The notes beneath the pieces are model-generated. The model saw nothing but the letters and a program-made list of their open reading frames with translations. It had not been told where the DNA came from and made no database searches. 64,000 nt of DNA from contig BQUP01000001.1 in the NCBI GenBank assembly GCA_022835595.1, positions 2,294,001 to 2,358,000 of the forward strand. The letters are read 5' to 3'. The stretch is from Cystobasidium ongulense (lineage: Eukaryota > Basidiomycota > Cystobasidiomycetes > Cystobasidiales > Cystobasidiaceae). How positions within the stretch are numbered: position 1 is the stretch's first letter; each line of letters begins with the position of its first letter. The translations under genes were made by a program, and so were the position numbers. Below are positions 45,524 to 57,527 of the stretch, in pieces.

Positions 45524-47666
45524 ATGCATTTACGCAAGCTCCTCCAGGTCGTGTTGGCCATCGTATCGGCCCTCCTCACCGCAGGTCTCATCTTCGGTCA
45601 GTAGGGAAAGGTTCCAAAGCCTTATCATGGAGATTGATCGGGGAAGAAAGCAACAGCTCAAGAGCAAACCATGCCCATAATGAAGCAAAGACCGCATGCT
45701 GACACGCTTCTTGACGTGCTGTTGCTGATCACCGACAGGCTTTGCTGCACTCAAGAACGTCCTTGTCAAAGAAGGCGTATACTCTGGCTACTGCGACTCG
45801 AATGACGATGCAGATCTATCAAGAAAGACTGGAAGAGCTTGCGTGGAGCAGGACTTGCAGGTGAGAGCCCACGAGCTGGTCATTGTGATCATAGGAGATT
45901 CTTCAAGCTGACATAGTTCCATCAAAGCTGAATCTGGCATTCACGATATCCGTCGTCGTGAATAATGTGGCTGCCCTTCCAATCGGCATCATACTCGACA
46001 ATATCGGACCGAAGAAGAGCTCAATCATAGGTTGCGTTCTCTTCTTACTGGGTAACTTCATCATGGGGTTGAAGAAAGAGACTATAGGTCAGTTCTCCAT
46101 CCGCTCCTTTGCATTGGAAACAATAATGCTCATCATCACGCGCTTTCGCTTATCAGGCTTCGAACCATTCCTACCTGCGTATATATTCCTTGCAGTAGGC
46201 GGGCCGATGATTTTCCTCTCTTCATTCCATTTATGCAATGCTTTCCCCAAGGTAATTTGACCCATGCGCTATGAAGAAGAGAATGAGAACTTCAAGCTGA
46301 TTCATGTACTTTGTCATTGTGCGATTTTCAATCAATAGCGCTCCGGGCTCATTCTCAGTGCCATTATCGGTGCCTTTGACGCTTCAAGCTTGCCATTTGT
46401 TATCTACTCCGCCATCTATAAACGCCATCACGTCTCTTTGCGTACCTGGTTTTGGCTTTACATGATCGTACCAGCGTTGTAGGTTTCGTCCGTCTATTCT
46501 ATACTCCTTGTCCATTACTGACGTAACTTTGGCTCGTAGGATTATCCTCGAACAAATTTTCCTTGCTCCTTCGGAAGCATACGTTCTTCCAGCTGTCGAA
46601 GATTTTGTCGCAGATGAGCAGACGCCCCTCCTTCGAGACGGGACCTCAGCAGAAAACAACGACTCCTCTTTAACAAGACCCAAAGGACTCCAGGAACGTA
46701 GAAGATCAAATTTCGATTCCTCCTTTTCAAGAGTGTATTTCTCCAATGACAGCGAGACCCATTTTGGAAAGCGACGCTTAGCAGAATCCGATGAAGCAGC
46801 TAGTGATGATAATGAAGATAACGAGACCATGGCAGCAACAACAAACACTAAATTACCAGGAGGTGAACAAGATCCTATTACAGGCGTTCTATGGGGTCGA
46901 ACTGCGTTACAACAGATTTTTACTTCTTGGTTCTGGCTTCCTCAATTATTTCTCACGTGCTACATGCTTCGAATCAATTATGAAATAGCAACTGTATTCG
47001 ATCAAGTACTATACTATACCAACGAGGTAACAGTAGCCGAAAAGGTCACAGACGCTTTCGTACTGCTACTACCACTCGGTGGAGTCGTAAGCATTCCGTT
47101 CATTGGCTACGTCCTGGATAGCATGAGCTCGATGGCAGCTTTCATCGTCCTGCTCGCATTGGGATTAGTATACGGAATAATGTGCATGATGACTAGCGTT
47201 CCCGCTCAGCTCATTGGCATTACTATGTTCACTATCATGCGTCCACTCATGTAAGCCGAACTTGTTTACGACAGACATGCTCATACCGAAATTCGTCCTG
47301 ATATCTGGTACATTCACAGGTACACCGCAATCTCTGATTATTACACAAAAGTCATCGGTATAGAAACTTTTGGCACAGTATACGGTCTCGCAAATGCGAT
47401 TAGCGGACTTTTTACTCTGGTACAATATCCAATAGATTACGCAGTCAAGAAGAAGCTCAACGGGAATTACACGTAAGTTTCTCAGACTATCAACGACTTC
47501 CTGTCAGAATTTGGCAGCTGACTCTGAATCATATTCCATCAACAGTCCTGTCAATGCCGTCTTACTTACCGCAGGCTTCCTACTCGCATCGGGCAATATC
47601 GCAAAGCAGTATTTTTACCGTAAGAAAGTGGCGAAGCAGACTTCTCTCCGACAGCCGGTAGAGTAG
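45524..47666 (+). CDS. MFS transporter, FMP42/SLC43-like
   Basis: Nine or so exons, about 520 residues. It starts MHLRKLLQVVLAIVSALLTA and then GFAALKNVLVKEGVYSGYC, which matches the first helix and loop of yeast Fmp42. Further helices are LNLAFTISVVVNNVAALPIG, the MFS signature loop ILDNIGPKKSSIIG, FLAVGGPMIFLSSFHLCNAF and LRTWFWLYMIVPAL. A long acidic cytoplasmic loop follows between helices 6 and 7 (DEAASDDNEDNET). The second half has PLGGVVSIPFIGYVLD and YGLANAISGLFTLVQYP. The SLC43 family moves large neutral amino acids; the yeast member is reported in mitochondria or vacuole. The substrate here is inferred only. Confidence 0.8.
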
Positions 47667-47991
47667 AAGATTCCGCATGGGCTATGAGGCACTGCATCAT
47701 CTCTCCACATAGCTATAGAAGCTTAGCATTATTATGAACAAAGTCGCACATGTCAATAAGTAAAGCGTGATATGTATTACCAAAGTTGAGAACGAATTTG
47801 TGTTTGTACTGATTTTTAGAAACAACGACTTTGAATACGACTGAACGCGAGAAAGGGTAACAAACTGACCTATAAACTGATTGGGTTAGAGACAACGACT
47901 TCCCCGGTCAATGTCTCGAGTGTACAAGAGATGTATTGAACAAAATGTGCGTGTATACCAGGCTATGTTTCAGTCCTCCATCGAAGCTGTA
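47667..47991. other. Convergent 3' flank
   Basis: Both neighbours (FMP42-like on +, Zn2Cys6 factor on -) end here. No other feature seen. Confidence 0.4.
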
Positions 47992-50900
47992 TTACGATGG
48001 CTTCAATCCCAAGCTCGACATGAGCATCGACCATTCATCGCCGCCCAAGAAAGATGGGACTAGCGGATTACCAGGTTGACCTATACCATTAAGCATGTCA
48101 TTCAGACTCGGGTCAAGTTGAGTCATCATATTTGGTTGCTGAGTTTGCTGAAGATAATCTGTCGATCCAGCAATGGGTGAATTTGGTGAATGATCAACCG
48201 TTTGTTGACCTATAAGTGTATGTGGGTATTTAGGTAGCGAAGGCTGCTGCGGTTGTTGATGCTGTTGATGTTGCTGTTGTGGCAGCATCATATTCTGACT
48301 ACTCATCGGCATGTTTCCTTGCTGTTGCGACATGTCTTGTCCCATCATTGTGAGACCATGATTCTCTACTTTGACAATGCGGTTAGTAGCCGTTGCAAGT
48401 AGACTTCGTAGTACTCGACTTTGCGTCAAACTTGGATGTCCAGGATTCGGAGCGACCATCTATTCATGCACGCGTTAGCGGAATTCGGGCCGTGCTGCAC
48501 GTATAGAAAAGAAGACTAACCTCGAGAAAGTCGGAAGCCAACTCGGTAATCCTGAAAAACTTGCTATATAAGGCCACTTGGCCTTGTGACTCTACATCCC
48601 AAGCTCTGATGGGATTCGTAGCGGTGACGACCTCAAGACTGCATCGCATCAAATTCTACAGAGGTTTTGAGGTCAGTCTGGAGCATGAGCTCGAATGTCA
48701 AGTGATGAAACACTCACAGCTGCTCGAAGCTTGGCCAAAAACATAGCAGAGAACACAATGATAACGCAAATAACAGTATCGACTGCTGTTCTAATATGAC
48801 GAGCATGATCACCATCCGGTTCCATAGGAGCATAAATAGGCATTCCATCTTTCCAATATTGAGGTTCTTCAAAATGTCCTACTCTTCTTCCATTTTCACC
48901 TCTTGCCGCTAGACTTAGGTTCAATAGTATAGTCTGAGCAGCATCGATAGCTTTGGCTAGGTATTTCGCTTCTTCATGCCCTAAAACAGGAGGTGCATAG
49001 TTCGTGCCATTATTCTCGAGTACAGCTTGATTGCGAGCTGACCATGAGCGGTATACATCGGCGTTGATGACCAGACGATTGAAGGGAGCTATGAATTGAG
49101 TGACGAATGCACCTTCATAATTGAGTCTCGGATACTTAGTGAACCAGTAAGTTGTGATCGCTGCAGAACAAGAGGATAGATTAGAGGGGGGGACCTCGGA
49201 TATGGGCAACCACAGCGGATATACTTACAATCTAGCTCAGCATTCGCTCGCACTAAAGCTTGCAAGCTCGTTTTATCGTCTTCAGACTGTCCATGGAAAG
49301 TCCTGTAGACAGAGGCAGTCTCCAGTAGGGCAGCCAGCTCGATGTCCGCTATAAATGAAATGGTTCAGTATGCTTGCCTGTTTGGAAGACTGCTGAGGGC
49401 TTGTTACTGACTAGGATGATCTCCAATAGCAGCCATAGTTCTGGTGACTTTCAAAGCATCCGTGATATCAATAGAAGGAGCACGTCCATTCTGCATGCAT
49501 CCATGTGCATCTACAAAACACATCCATAACCATAATCTAACTCGAGCGACATTTTTTGGTGTCTTGTCGCCTTTGAGAAACGCGTGTGGAGTAAGATTAA
49601 GCTTGTTCACTCTAGCTGCTCGGGAGTTTATACCAGCTAAGAAATATGTTGTCGAATTCTATATATGATTGGCACGAAGGATCAGTCAGACGACATCCCT
49701 ATCAATGTTCATTGGTATCTGTAGAGATGGGAGACTGTGCGCTCACATTAAGCTTCGCAAGCGTTTGCATCCTTTGGAAATTTGCAACATTCATTCCTGT
49801 TCTTTCGATACGAGGCGATTTCCAGATGATGGATAAAGCAATGCCAAGTATGAATTCGTCGTCAAGCTCTGTGCTCCTGGGCGACATTATGATAGCTAGA
49901 GTAAAGAAAATAGGATCAGAGAAAGCTGCTTCCTAAAAAACCGGCATACGATCTTCCTTCGGTCAGCTTACGAGCTAATGTCTCATTGACCAGTGATACC
50001 AAGCTCAAATATAGCTGCAATCCCGCCTCGCCATTGGGTGCGTCAAGGAAGAATGAAGCAGTGCAGCAGACCGAGCCAAAAAGGAGGGGACTGGTATTAA
50101 AATACGTTCGATGAGCATACATGTCTCAACGTAAGTAGTGTTCATACTGGCATTGCTCACCTTCGCGCTCGTATTGCCATTGGGTCTTGGAATTGCTGAG
50201 GCAGGAATCCATGAACCCAATAGCGGCACCGGTCAACGAAGCTAGATGGACGAACCGATAATCAGGCACGAGAAATTACTTGTAGCGGTTACCGATCGCG
50301 TAGGACATTTAAGAAGACTCACAAAGCAAAGTATCTCTGAGCTTGTTCGACCGTAATCAAGCCTCTCGAGACAGCATCAGGAGAAAGAGGAGAAGAAGGA
50401 TAACCCGAATAATCATTAACTTCTTGAATAGAAGGGTATGTATCATCTATTTCTTGAAAAGTTTCTGCAATAGCACTAACTGGATTACCTGTTCTTGAGA
50501 CACTTGCATTAGCTAATGAATCTGGTAATCCAGCGCCATAAGGTTCCACTGTTGTTACTCTGCTACTACTGCCCCCGTTGGTATGAGTTGTAAGACGAAG
50601 GGTTTCTTCAATTGTTCTTGTTCGAGAAGCTAGTTCTTCGAGTCTGTGGGGAATCACAGTTAGTATGAGGCTAGGTTCGAGATAGACAAGGAAAGCACTG
50701 CATACCTTTCCAGGATTTGCTGTGCTACTTCAGAAGTAACAGTTGCGGGTTTGGGTATGGGAGCGTCCGAGACTGCGGCATCCTCTGCAGCTTTCCGCTT
50801 TGCACCTCTCCCACTAGCTTCGCTGTATGCGCATTCGAGGTTGTACCTGAAAGGAGAATAGTCGAGCACGCACCCCCATCCAATTAGTACAGGTTTCACA

Positions 50901-51600
50901 CAGTATAATATACAATGTCTCAGGCGACAGCTGTCTCCGCCTGATCGTCGCATCTATCATACTCACAGTTCACAGCGCCTGCAAGGAATGCGAGTTGGGC
51001 CATCGCACTTCTGCTTGGTGGTGCGGCCTGGCGACGAGTAGGTAACGAGAAAGAGGAAGAGACGAGGAATCAGCTACAGTGTGTCTCAACGTAGTCGAAG
51101 CGTATTCAGCCGAATCCGGCGAGAGAGAATGCCGCAAGAATGAGGAGTGCGGGAATATGGAGAGCTGGAGCCACCACACAACAAAGCAGCAGCAGGCGCA
51201 GGACGGAGGTGCGATAGCAGACACCGCCGGCACACACACATGTCCAGCTGCGATGGCTGCTCGGTGTATCGCGTACTCGGTGTCTCCCGCGGCGCCCGGC
51301 GAGCATGGCAGCTCATCCATGGCGAGGAATATCGACGACCCAGCTTTTCGTGGTCATTTGTCGCAGACTGGGGAAGCGTTGCCCGACGCGGACCTGCATT
51401 CCCTCTCTCTGATTGATCTTATCTGATTGTGGAGTGATTCCCAACTCACAGTTCACACACGCTGTCCGGGAACGCTGTGTTGCGTGCGAAGTCGAAGCTG
51501 CTCCACCACCACCGCTCTTCTGCCCATTGCTGCTGCTGCCAGCACCCGGCAGCTCTCCCGCCCCGCCATCGTGGCCGTTCCGCGCTTCACTGCCCTGCAT
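47992..51600 (-). CDS. Zn2Cys6 fungal transcription factor
   Basis: About twelve exons. It starts MQGSEARNGHDGGAGELPG at 51,600. The binuclear cluster is assembled from three exons: TACVN-C, then RTTKQKCDGPTRIPCRRCEL, then YNLECAY, with spacing C-x2-C-x6-C-x7-C-x2-C-x6-C. The first intron is 422 nt (51,449-51,028), six times the local norm, and cuts the second Cys codon. A basic linker (GRGAKRKAAED) and a short coiled coil (LEELASRTRTIEETLRL) follow. The middle exons carry the fungal-specific transcription factor domain (for example KYPRLNYEGAFVTQF, RLVINADVYRSW). The C-terminus is Gln/Pro-rich with PQQQHQQHQQPQQPSLP and ends EWSMLMSSLGLKPS, a likely activation region. Target genes cannot be inferred. 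Confidence 0.85.
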
Positions 51601-52061
51601 CGCACCTCTGCATCGGCGTGCCCCGTCTTGCGGGTCTGCGTGAGTATGTGTTGGGTGCTGCAGAGAGCTGGCTGGCTGTCCAAGATGCTCGAGCTGTCAC
51701 GGTGGAGGGTTGAGTGAGAGTGGCGAGGTGCTCTTGGAATTATGGCCACCAAGCTTTCAGCCTTTGAGCAGCATTATGCATCTACAGAGTGACTTGCTCG
51801 AGTCGTGTGCTCGTCCCCATCCAGCTCTGATTGACGGTCAGGGAGCTATACACGATGCAAGCTCGCCGCTTCAAGGGTGATCGAAGAAGTCAGTCAGGCA
51901 GAAGAACACAAAGACCATCCATGTAGGCAGCTTGGACACTCGTTAATCCATTGCATTGCAGTAGACGCAGTCTTGTGAATGAATAGAGACTCGTCTACCG
52001 GGGTCATCAGTGTGCCTTGATACATGCCACTGCTGCTCGACGCAGAGATGGGGTGGACAGC
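51601..52061. other. Promoter of the Zn2Cys6 gene
   Basis: 460 nt upstream of the factor gene and downstream of LSM1. It is GC-rich in its left part. Antisense and overlapping frames here are not supported. Confidence 0.4.
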
Positions 52062-52690
52062 CTACGTATAAGCATCGTATTCTGCTCCCTCGCTGCTGAA
52101 TCCTCGCTTCTCATGCAGCACCTGTTCCTTCTTCTTTTGGTACTCCTTCTTTGCGTCCTCTTCAGCCTTTGACGCTGCCAGTACTTCTTCAACTGATGCT
52201 TCACGCATCCACGGCAGTGGTCTGTCTTCGAGGTCGAGTTCCTGTAGGTTGCGTTGCGTTAGCATGCCTCGATTACAGCCTCTCTTGCTCTCTCCCACTC
52301 ACAATCTCTCCTAACAATACTACGTTCTCGCCTCGTATGAGGAACAACCCTCTCGGCACTTCAGCCCATAGATTGCTTGATTGCAGTCGTTCGACGGTGT
52401 CCATTAAGACGAGGTTGGCTGTGTGTTTAAACTGGCCCTTAGCACGTACTCCTGGCGTCTGTAGCATGTAGTTGCCTTACCATACTGATCATAAGACCGT
52501 AAAACACCTATAAGCTTCCTTCCATCTCTCAACACTACAATGACCTTTTCTGTTCAATCAATCAATGCAAACGGCGTGTTCCAGCAAAATGTAGACGCAT
52601 CAACCCGACAGAAATGAAGCTGGACTAACTGTCGACAATGTCCACGAGTGCGCCAGAGGTAGTGAACGCCGCATTGGACGCAATGTCCAT
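52062..52690 (-). CDS. LSM1: LSM1, U6-like Sm protein of the mRNA decay complex
   Basis: Four exons, about 150 residues. It reads MDIASNAAFTTSGALVDIVD, KKVIVVLRDGRKLIGVLRSY, DQY-ANLVLMDTVERL and PRGLFLIRGENVVLLGEI, the Sm1 and Sm2 motifs. The C-terminal extension DLEDRPLPWMREASVEEV, the helix AEEDAKKEYQKKKEQV, and the end GAEYDAYT at 52,062 fit LSM1. The acceptor before ANLVLM is the one ending AACACACAG; the nearer AG at CTAAG would insert six odd residues. In the cytoplasm Lsm1-7 with Pat1 binds the 3' end of deadenylated mRNA and promotes decapping. The gene is divergent from the membrane protein at 52,939, 248 nt away. Confidence 0.92.
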
Positions 52691-52938
52691 CTCCTACGCG
52701 CCGCCTCGGCCTGGCCTGTGTCCAAGCGAGCGAGCAGCGTGTGAGCCTGGGCTGGATAGAACGTCTGCTTGAGTATGATAGCTCACGTTGTATACGCTAC
52801 TTGTGAATGGAGCTGTCAATACAGCCAAACTGCGCTGCCTTTTCAAATCGATGATTGTTGTCTCTCCAACCTTGGGAACTTGGAACCAGCTTCGCTTGCT
52901 TCTTGACATCCCAGCAATCGAAGAGCGTCCATCAAACA

Positions 52939-54491
52939 TGTCGATGGATAGCAGACAGCCTGGCACATGGGACAATGACTCGCCCGGTGGACCTGCAGTG
53001 CGTTAGCTATCCCTTCGTCACACTTTCCAGCCGTGCGAAGATTGCTGAACTCTCACTCTATCCGCATCATCGAAACCGATCCGCAACTATTTCACCCATT
53101 TCATTTACTGACACAGGTATTAAGGGAGATCATCAACAAAGACCTAGGGGATCTGTCCACTCAAGATAGAGAAGCTATCAAACATGTAAGCTTAGCTGAA
53201 TGTACGCCCAAAGATCCTTTCGAAGAAATGTTGACGGAAACTGGTTGTGTCCTGATCGTACAGGCTGGCGGAGCTTTCATTCGATATACAGCTTTCGGTA
53301 AGCTTGTTTCGCTGTTCTTTCGTTAGTAGCAAGGACTGATTCAATCCATCTCAAGGGTAAGCGACTTGATATGGAGCTGTTTTTACGTGCAGTGGCAAGA
53401 TCTATGCTCTATCATACAGACTACTAATTAGTTTCTTCTACCTGCGCTGTTACAGCACTGTATTAGGAGGTAATGCTAGCAGAGACACGCCACTGTATCC
53501 ATATAGCATAGCACTATCTAACTTTACACTTTATCGCCGCAGCCGGTCTTGGAGCTATGCTAGCCATGAGAGGGCGCTATCATTTCTCGCAATGGAAGAA
53601 CCTGCCCAAACTATTTCCCAATGGAGTAGCAGGCGGTCCACCAAACCCCGAAGTAATGAGAGATAGAATTGGGTTTTTTATGCGTACAATAGCATTTAGT
53701 ATGGGAGGAGTAATAATAGGTCAAAGTGCAGGTTTCATGTTAGGGACATGGAGAAGTACACAAATTATAAAACAAGAAGGTAATTATGAAAATATTGAAA
53801 AAGTTATGAAGAGAGTTCAACAAGATATTAAAGATAATTATGGTAAAGTAAATCAAGGTAGAGAAGATGCCTATGCAAATCAAGGTAGACCTTTACCCCC
53901 CTCTCAGAGAAAGAGATTACAAGGCGTCCCTCAGGAATCACCTCGTGAATATTCACAGGATACTTCAAAACTTGAGAGAGCTTTCGAGCCGGATACTCCC
54001 TCTGGAAATGAGCAAGCTTGGAACGATGCATCATTCGCCCGAGATGGCAGTAGTAGCAGCAATGATGGCTTCTACGGCGCACCACAGAGCAGCCGGCCAG
54101 CGTGTAAGCATATAATCGAGGTTAGCGCGACTCGGGCTGAGATTCGTTTTCCTCGTTCCAAATAGCCGCCGTCTCGCCTACGCCGTCTGGTCGAAGATCA
54201 CGATGGGACGAGCTACGCGGTGCGAAAGACTCCAGAGACTCGGCATGGGAGCGTATCAGACAGGACAACGCGCGGGAAGAGTGGCAGTCTTCCTCAACAT
54301 CTACATCTGGAGGAGGTGATGGAAGTACCAGCTCCGGAGGGTTACTAGGCGATAGACCTGCTTCTGAAATGTTCGATGAAGACAAGAGACGCAGTGAAGA
54401 CGAGCGGAGACGAGCTTCAATAAAAGAAAAGGAGCGAAGAGAATATGAAAAAATGTTCGAAAGAGAAAGCAAAGGTGTAGATTCACTTTGA
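52939..54491 (+). CDS. Unknown membrane protein with long charged tail
   Basis: Four exons or more. It starts MSMDSRQPGTWDNDSPGG, then VLREIINKDLGDLSTQDREA and DPFEEMLTETGCVLIVQ, leading to a first hydrophobic stretch IRYTAFGAGLGAMLAM across a 245-nt intron. A second helix is MRTIAFSMGGVIIGQSAGF. The rest is hydrophilic: NYENIEKVMKRVQQDIKDN, a Ser/Asn-rich part, then after an intron a Ser-rich and finally a strongly charged helix RRRASIKEKERREYEKMFER ending GVDSL. I read it as a two-helix membrane protein with both ends on one side; the family is not recognised. The long intron may contain a further small exon. Confidence 0.6.
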
Positions 54492-54629
54492 TCTTCGTTC
54501 AATCATACATAATTGTCAGTATTTTAGCCTGCCGTTGTAGCATAGCGTGCGCAAATAATTCCCTTGCACACAGTCGAAATCGTTTTTGCATTGGATTCTT
54601 GCATTACAAGGAGTATTTATGACTGTGAC

Positions 54630-55663
54630 TCATTGAGGCATACCTGGGAAGCCTTCGCCGCCCATACCTCCGATTTTAGCATTGCTGAAGTCCATTTCGG
54701 GGTGGGCTTCCTGGAATTTCTTGAACATCTGCACAAAGTTACGACGGGTTTTAGCATTCTTTCTTGAAGATCTAAACCATCTGAATTACAAACCTCCATC
54801 TTCTTCTGCTCATCCGAGCTTGGTTTGCCCATTTCCTGCAGATGAGAAACAGTGTTTGTTAGTTTACAAGGTTGAATCAACTGTCAGGGGTATCTAGTAC
54901 CTTTTGACGTTGATCATACTGCGAAGAAATACTTCTATCAGCATGTTCTGCTTCTACGCGCAAATGTGACATGTTTGCCTCACCATCATCTTTTCTACCA
55001 TCCCTCTTGTCTCGCCATCCAGATCGCTCAATTTGCTATTTTCCGGTGTAATCTTCGTAGTATCAATTTGAGGAGCGCTCTTCACCACGTTAGCCCACCA
55101 CGTCGCTTGATTGACCTTTTCCAGACTCAAATTGATCTCTTTCTGATCGTCTGATGAACATTAACAGACAATATGACACATCAGCTTCAACAAAGGCATA
55201 TGTATGAAAGCATATGAGCTTTTCAGTAGTGGCAACTCTTACCTAACGTCCAGGTCGATTCATCCACTTTGACTTCTTTGCATAATTCATCATCTATGAT
55301 AGGCTCTATACCTTTCAAGCCAACTTTAAGTTTTGTCTTTTTGATATCAACAATCAAATCTCGACTTCTAGTTCCAGGTGGTACAGGAATCGTGACGGTC
55401 ACGTCTTGTAGAGTCTGTTTCCAGCGATAAGGGAGGGCTGTTGAATGACAGAAAACTCAGTACATTTCTTTAAGTAATTGGTTGATGACTGTAAACCCGA
55501 CTCACCAGCTTGTTCAGCTGCTTCTTGATCTGCTAACGCTTGGTCGTGTGCCTTTTGCTCTTCTGGCGATAGTTTGTCATAATCGGCAACGCTGAGCTTC
55601 TCGACCACTGTGACACAACAGTCAGTCGACCCTGGACAGCGACGGTAGAGCACGCATTACACT
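54630..55663 (-). CDS. nudC: Nuclear distribution protein NudC (CS domain)
   Basis: Six exons. The N-terminal helix reads [20 protein letters not shown] and leads to the CS/p23 domain: [64 protein letters not shown]. The conserved NudC tail follows: [51 protein letters not shown] and the end [17 protein letters not shown]. NudC is an Hsp90 co-chaperone for dynein/LIS1-dependent nuclear movement. The coding exon opens without its own ATG. Removing a 55-nt intron (55,608-55,662) joins an A to TG and creates ATG in the context TCATGG, which I take as the start. Confidence 0.88.
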
Positions 55664-55835
55664 GACTCTTTGCCGATTGTAAGTGTGCTCGAACAAAGCA
55701 GACAGCAGTGGATGAGTATTGAAGAAAGAGACAACCTCGATCACGTTGGCGTTGCATGCAAGTGGGCTACACTGAAAATGGAAGCAGAACAAATACAAAT
55801 AGCAATACAAGGCTACAAACGATCTACTTATGAGT

Positions 55836-57298
55836 CTATTCTATTGCGCGGACGTCCTCAGTCTCGTCACTGTCGTTTCGAAGTCGTTGCTGTCGTGATC
55901 TTGGTGGAGTAGTACCAACTACTCTTCCCACAGCCAGCCAACCCATTGCCAAAGATAGTCCGAGTATGGTTTCTACAAATAATCGCAGCCAGCTGGGGTC
56001 CGTGTATGCTTGACGATGGTCGTCTGACTGACTGTCCGAAGCCTCCGAAGACAATGACGTCCGCGAGGAAAAGGTGGATAAAGCGTTGGTTCGAATATAG
56101 GAATACAGGCTGCCGGCGGTGTCCATGCCGATAAAGCGATCAGGGAGTATCCCTGACATGCGACGAGGCCGAGATACTGTACGTCCAGAAGAAGGAAATT
56201 GAATCATTGATTCTTGCTCTAACCGAGTCGATGACGATGGCGACGGCTCGTCCGCTATCGCAGTAATAGACTCGCTATCGCTTCCACCTCCGTTTGTCGA
56301 ACTGTGTAAATGATGAACGATCGGTTCTTCTGTTGCGAAAGATACACTGCGTCGCTTGCGTGTGGTAGGTGACTCTTCTTCCGATATTGGGGAGCTTTGT
56401 AGAGGAGTTCCGTTACTCTGGCTATAGTTATATGAACGACCTTCCTTGATGCAAGACCGTAGACTATCTGTCGAATGGGCTGGAGATAATCCTATAGGTA
56501 TACTTGGCTCTACGCCTTCCATAGACGGAAAGGCTACACCGTTGTCTACTGCTGGGGGTAAAGGGACCGCAGGCTTTAGATTCAGGCCAAGACCGCCAGC
56601 ATATGCAGGAAGGTCAAGGCCAGCCAGAGAGCTGAGAGACGATGATGAGCTGCTGGAGGAGCTTCGCATGTACATTCGAGGGCTTGAAGAGCTACGCCCA
56701 CGGGAAAGTAAAGCGTCTGCATCAGCTTGAGATGGTGCAAGTCGGTGGCGCACTATGACACACCTCCTTCCGGTCGTGCGACTGCCTTCTGAAGTAGTCG
56801 GGCTATGCTGTGAAGCGATGTGTCTTCTCAAACTTTCTGTACTTGTCTTACGAGGCCTACTCTCAGGCGTAGATGGGGTCTTTATTCTTGGACTTCCTCG
56901 CCGCTTGACGGACTGATTTTGTTGCGGATGATGCTGCTCTTGATGTTCGAAGGTGCTCCCCGTCGCGCTGGCGGTGGAAGTGGACGCTGAAGCCACGGGA
57001 GCATTCGAGTAGATACGTAGGACTGGATGAAAGCTGCTGAGTGAAGACACACGGCAAGATAAAAGTCACCAATCGCTTATCAGCACGTTGGACTGCCGCT
57101 TTTCTTTGCCGACACTTTTGGTCATGTTGGGCGTGAATTGCAGTCTTCCACCACTCACTTGTATCCAGGAAACACAGTGCCACTGCGAGGCGAGACTTTG
57201 GTGCCTTTGCCGTTGCTCGTGGTCGGGCTACTTGGTGTGGGCGACCTGCTCCTCTGCGTCCGCGTCTTGCTCTTCGACTTTGCCTGCTCGGGACTCAT
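55836..57298 (-). CDS. Ser-rich protein with PP1-docking-like motif and C-terminal membrane helix
   Basis: Two exons. The first, MSPEQAKSKSKTRTQRSRSP, starts at 57,298 and ends FPGY; it joins in frame to NSFHPVLRIYSNAPV through an intron of about 120 nt (GTGAGT…CACTCAG). The long second exon (about 395 codons) is Ser/Arg-rich and disordered. It contains KRRSVSFATEEP, which fits the RVxF protein-phosphatase-1 docking pattern ([RK]-x-[VI]-x-F), and a block RPRRMSGILPDRFIGMDTA. A predicted helix WLRLFVETILGLSLAMGWLA precedes the basic, acidic-ended tail SRQQRLRNDSDETEDVRAIE. It may be a tail-anchored regulator of PP1; that is inference. The family is not recognised. Confidence 0.6.
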
Positions 57299-57527
57299 GG
57301 CTTCGATGCCAGTCAGGCTGGCGTGCAGTGGGTAAGTTGAAGGACTGCAAGAGCAGGCAGCGAGGCAAGTGCGCACGCCGTCATGCAGGCGGGCTTTGAC
57401 GAGCGATGTTTGGCGTGTCAGGAGGTCAAGTCAGAGGTGTGCCTTCGTCTCTTAAGTACATCTGCCACCTGTCCTCGAATTCTGTCGTCATCCATACGCC
57501 ACCACTATACTCGACACAACTCGAAAA

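Noticed and set aside
57039-57050. GTG as start of the Ser-rich gene at 55,836
   Set aside because: It sits inside a good intron acceptor (CACTCAG); an upstream exon with ATG at 57,298 joins in frame.
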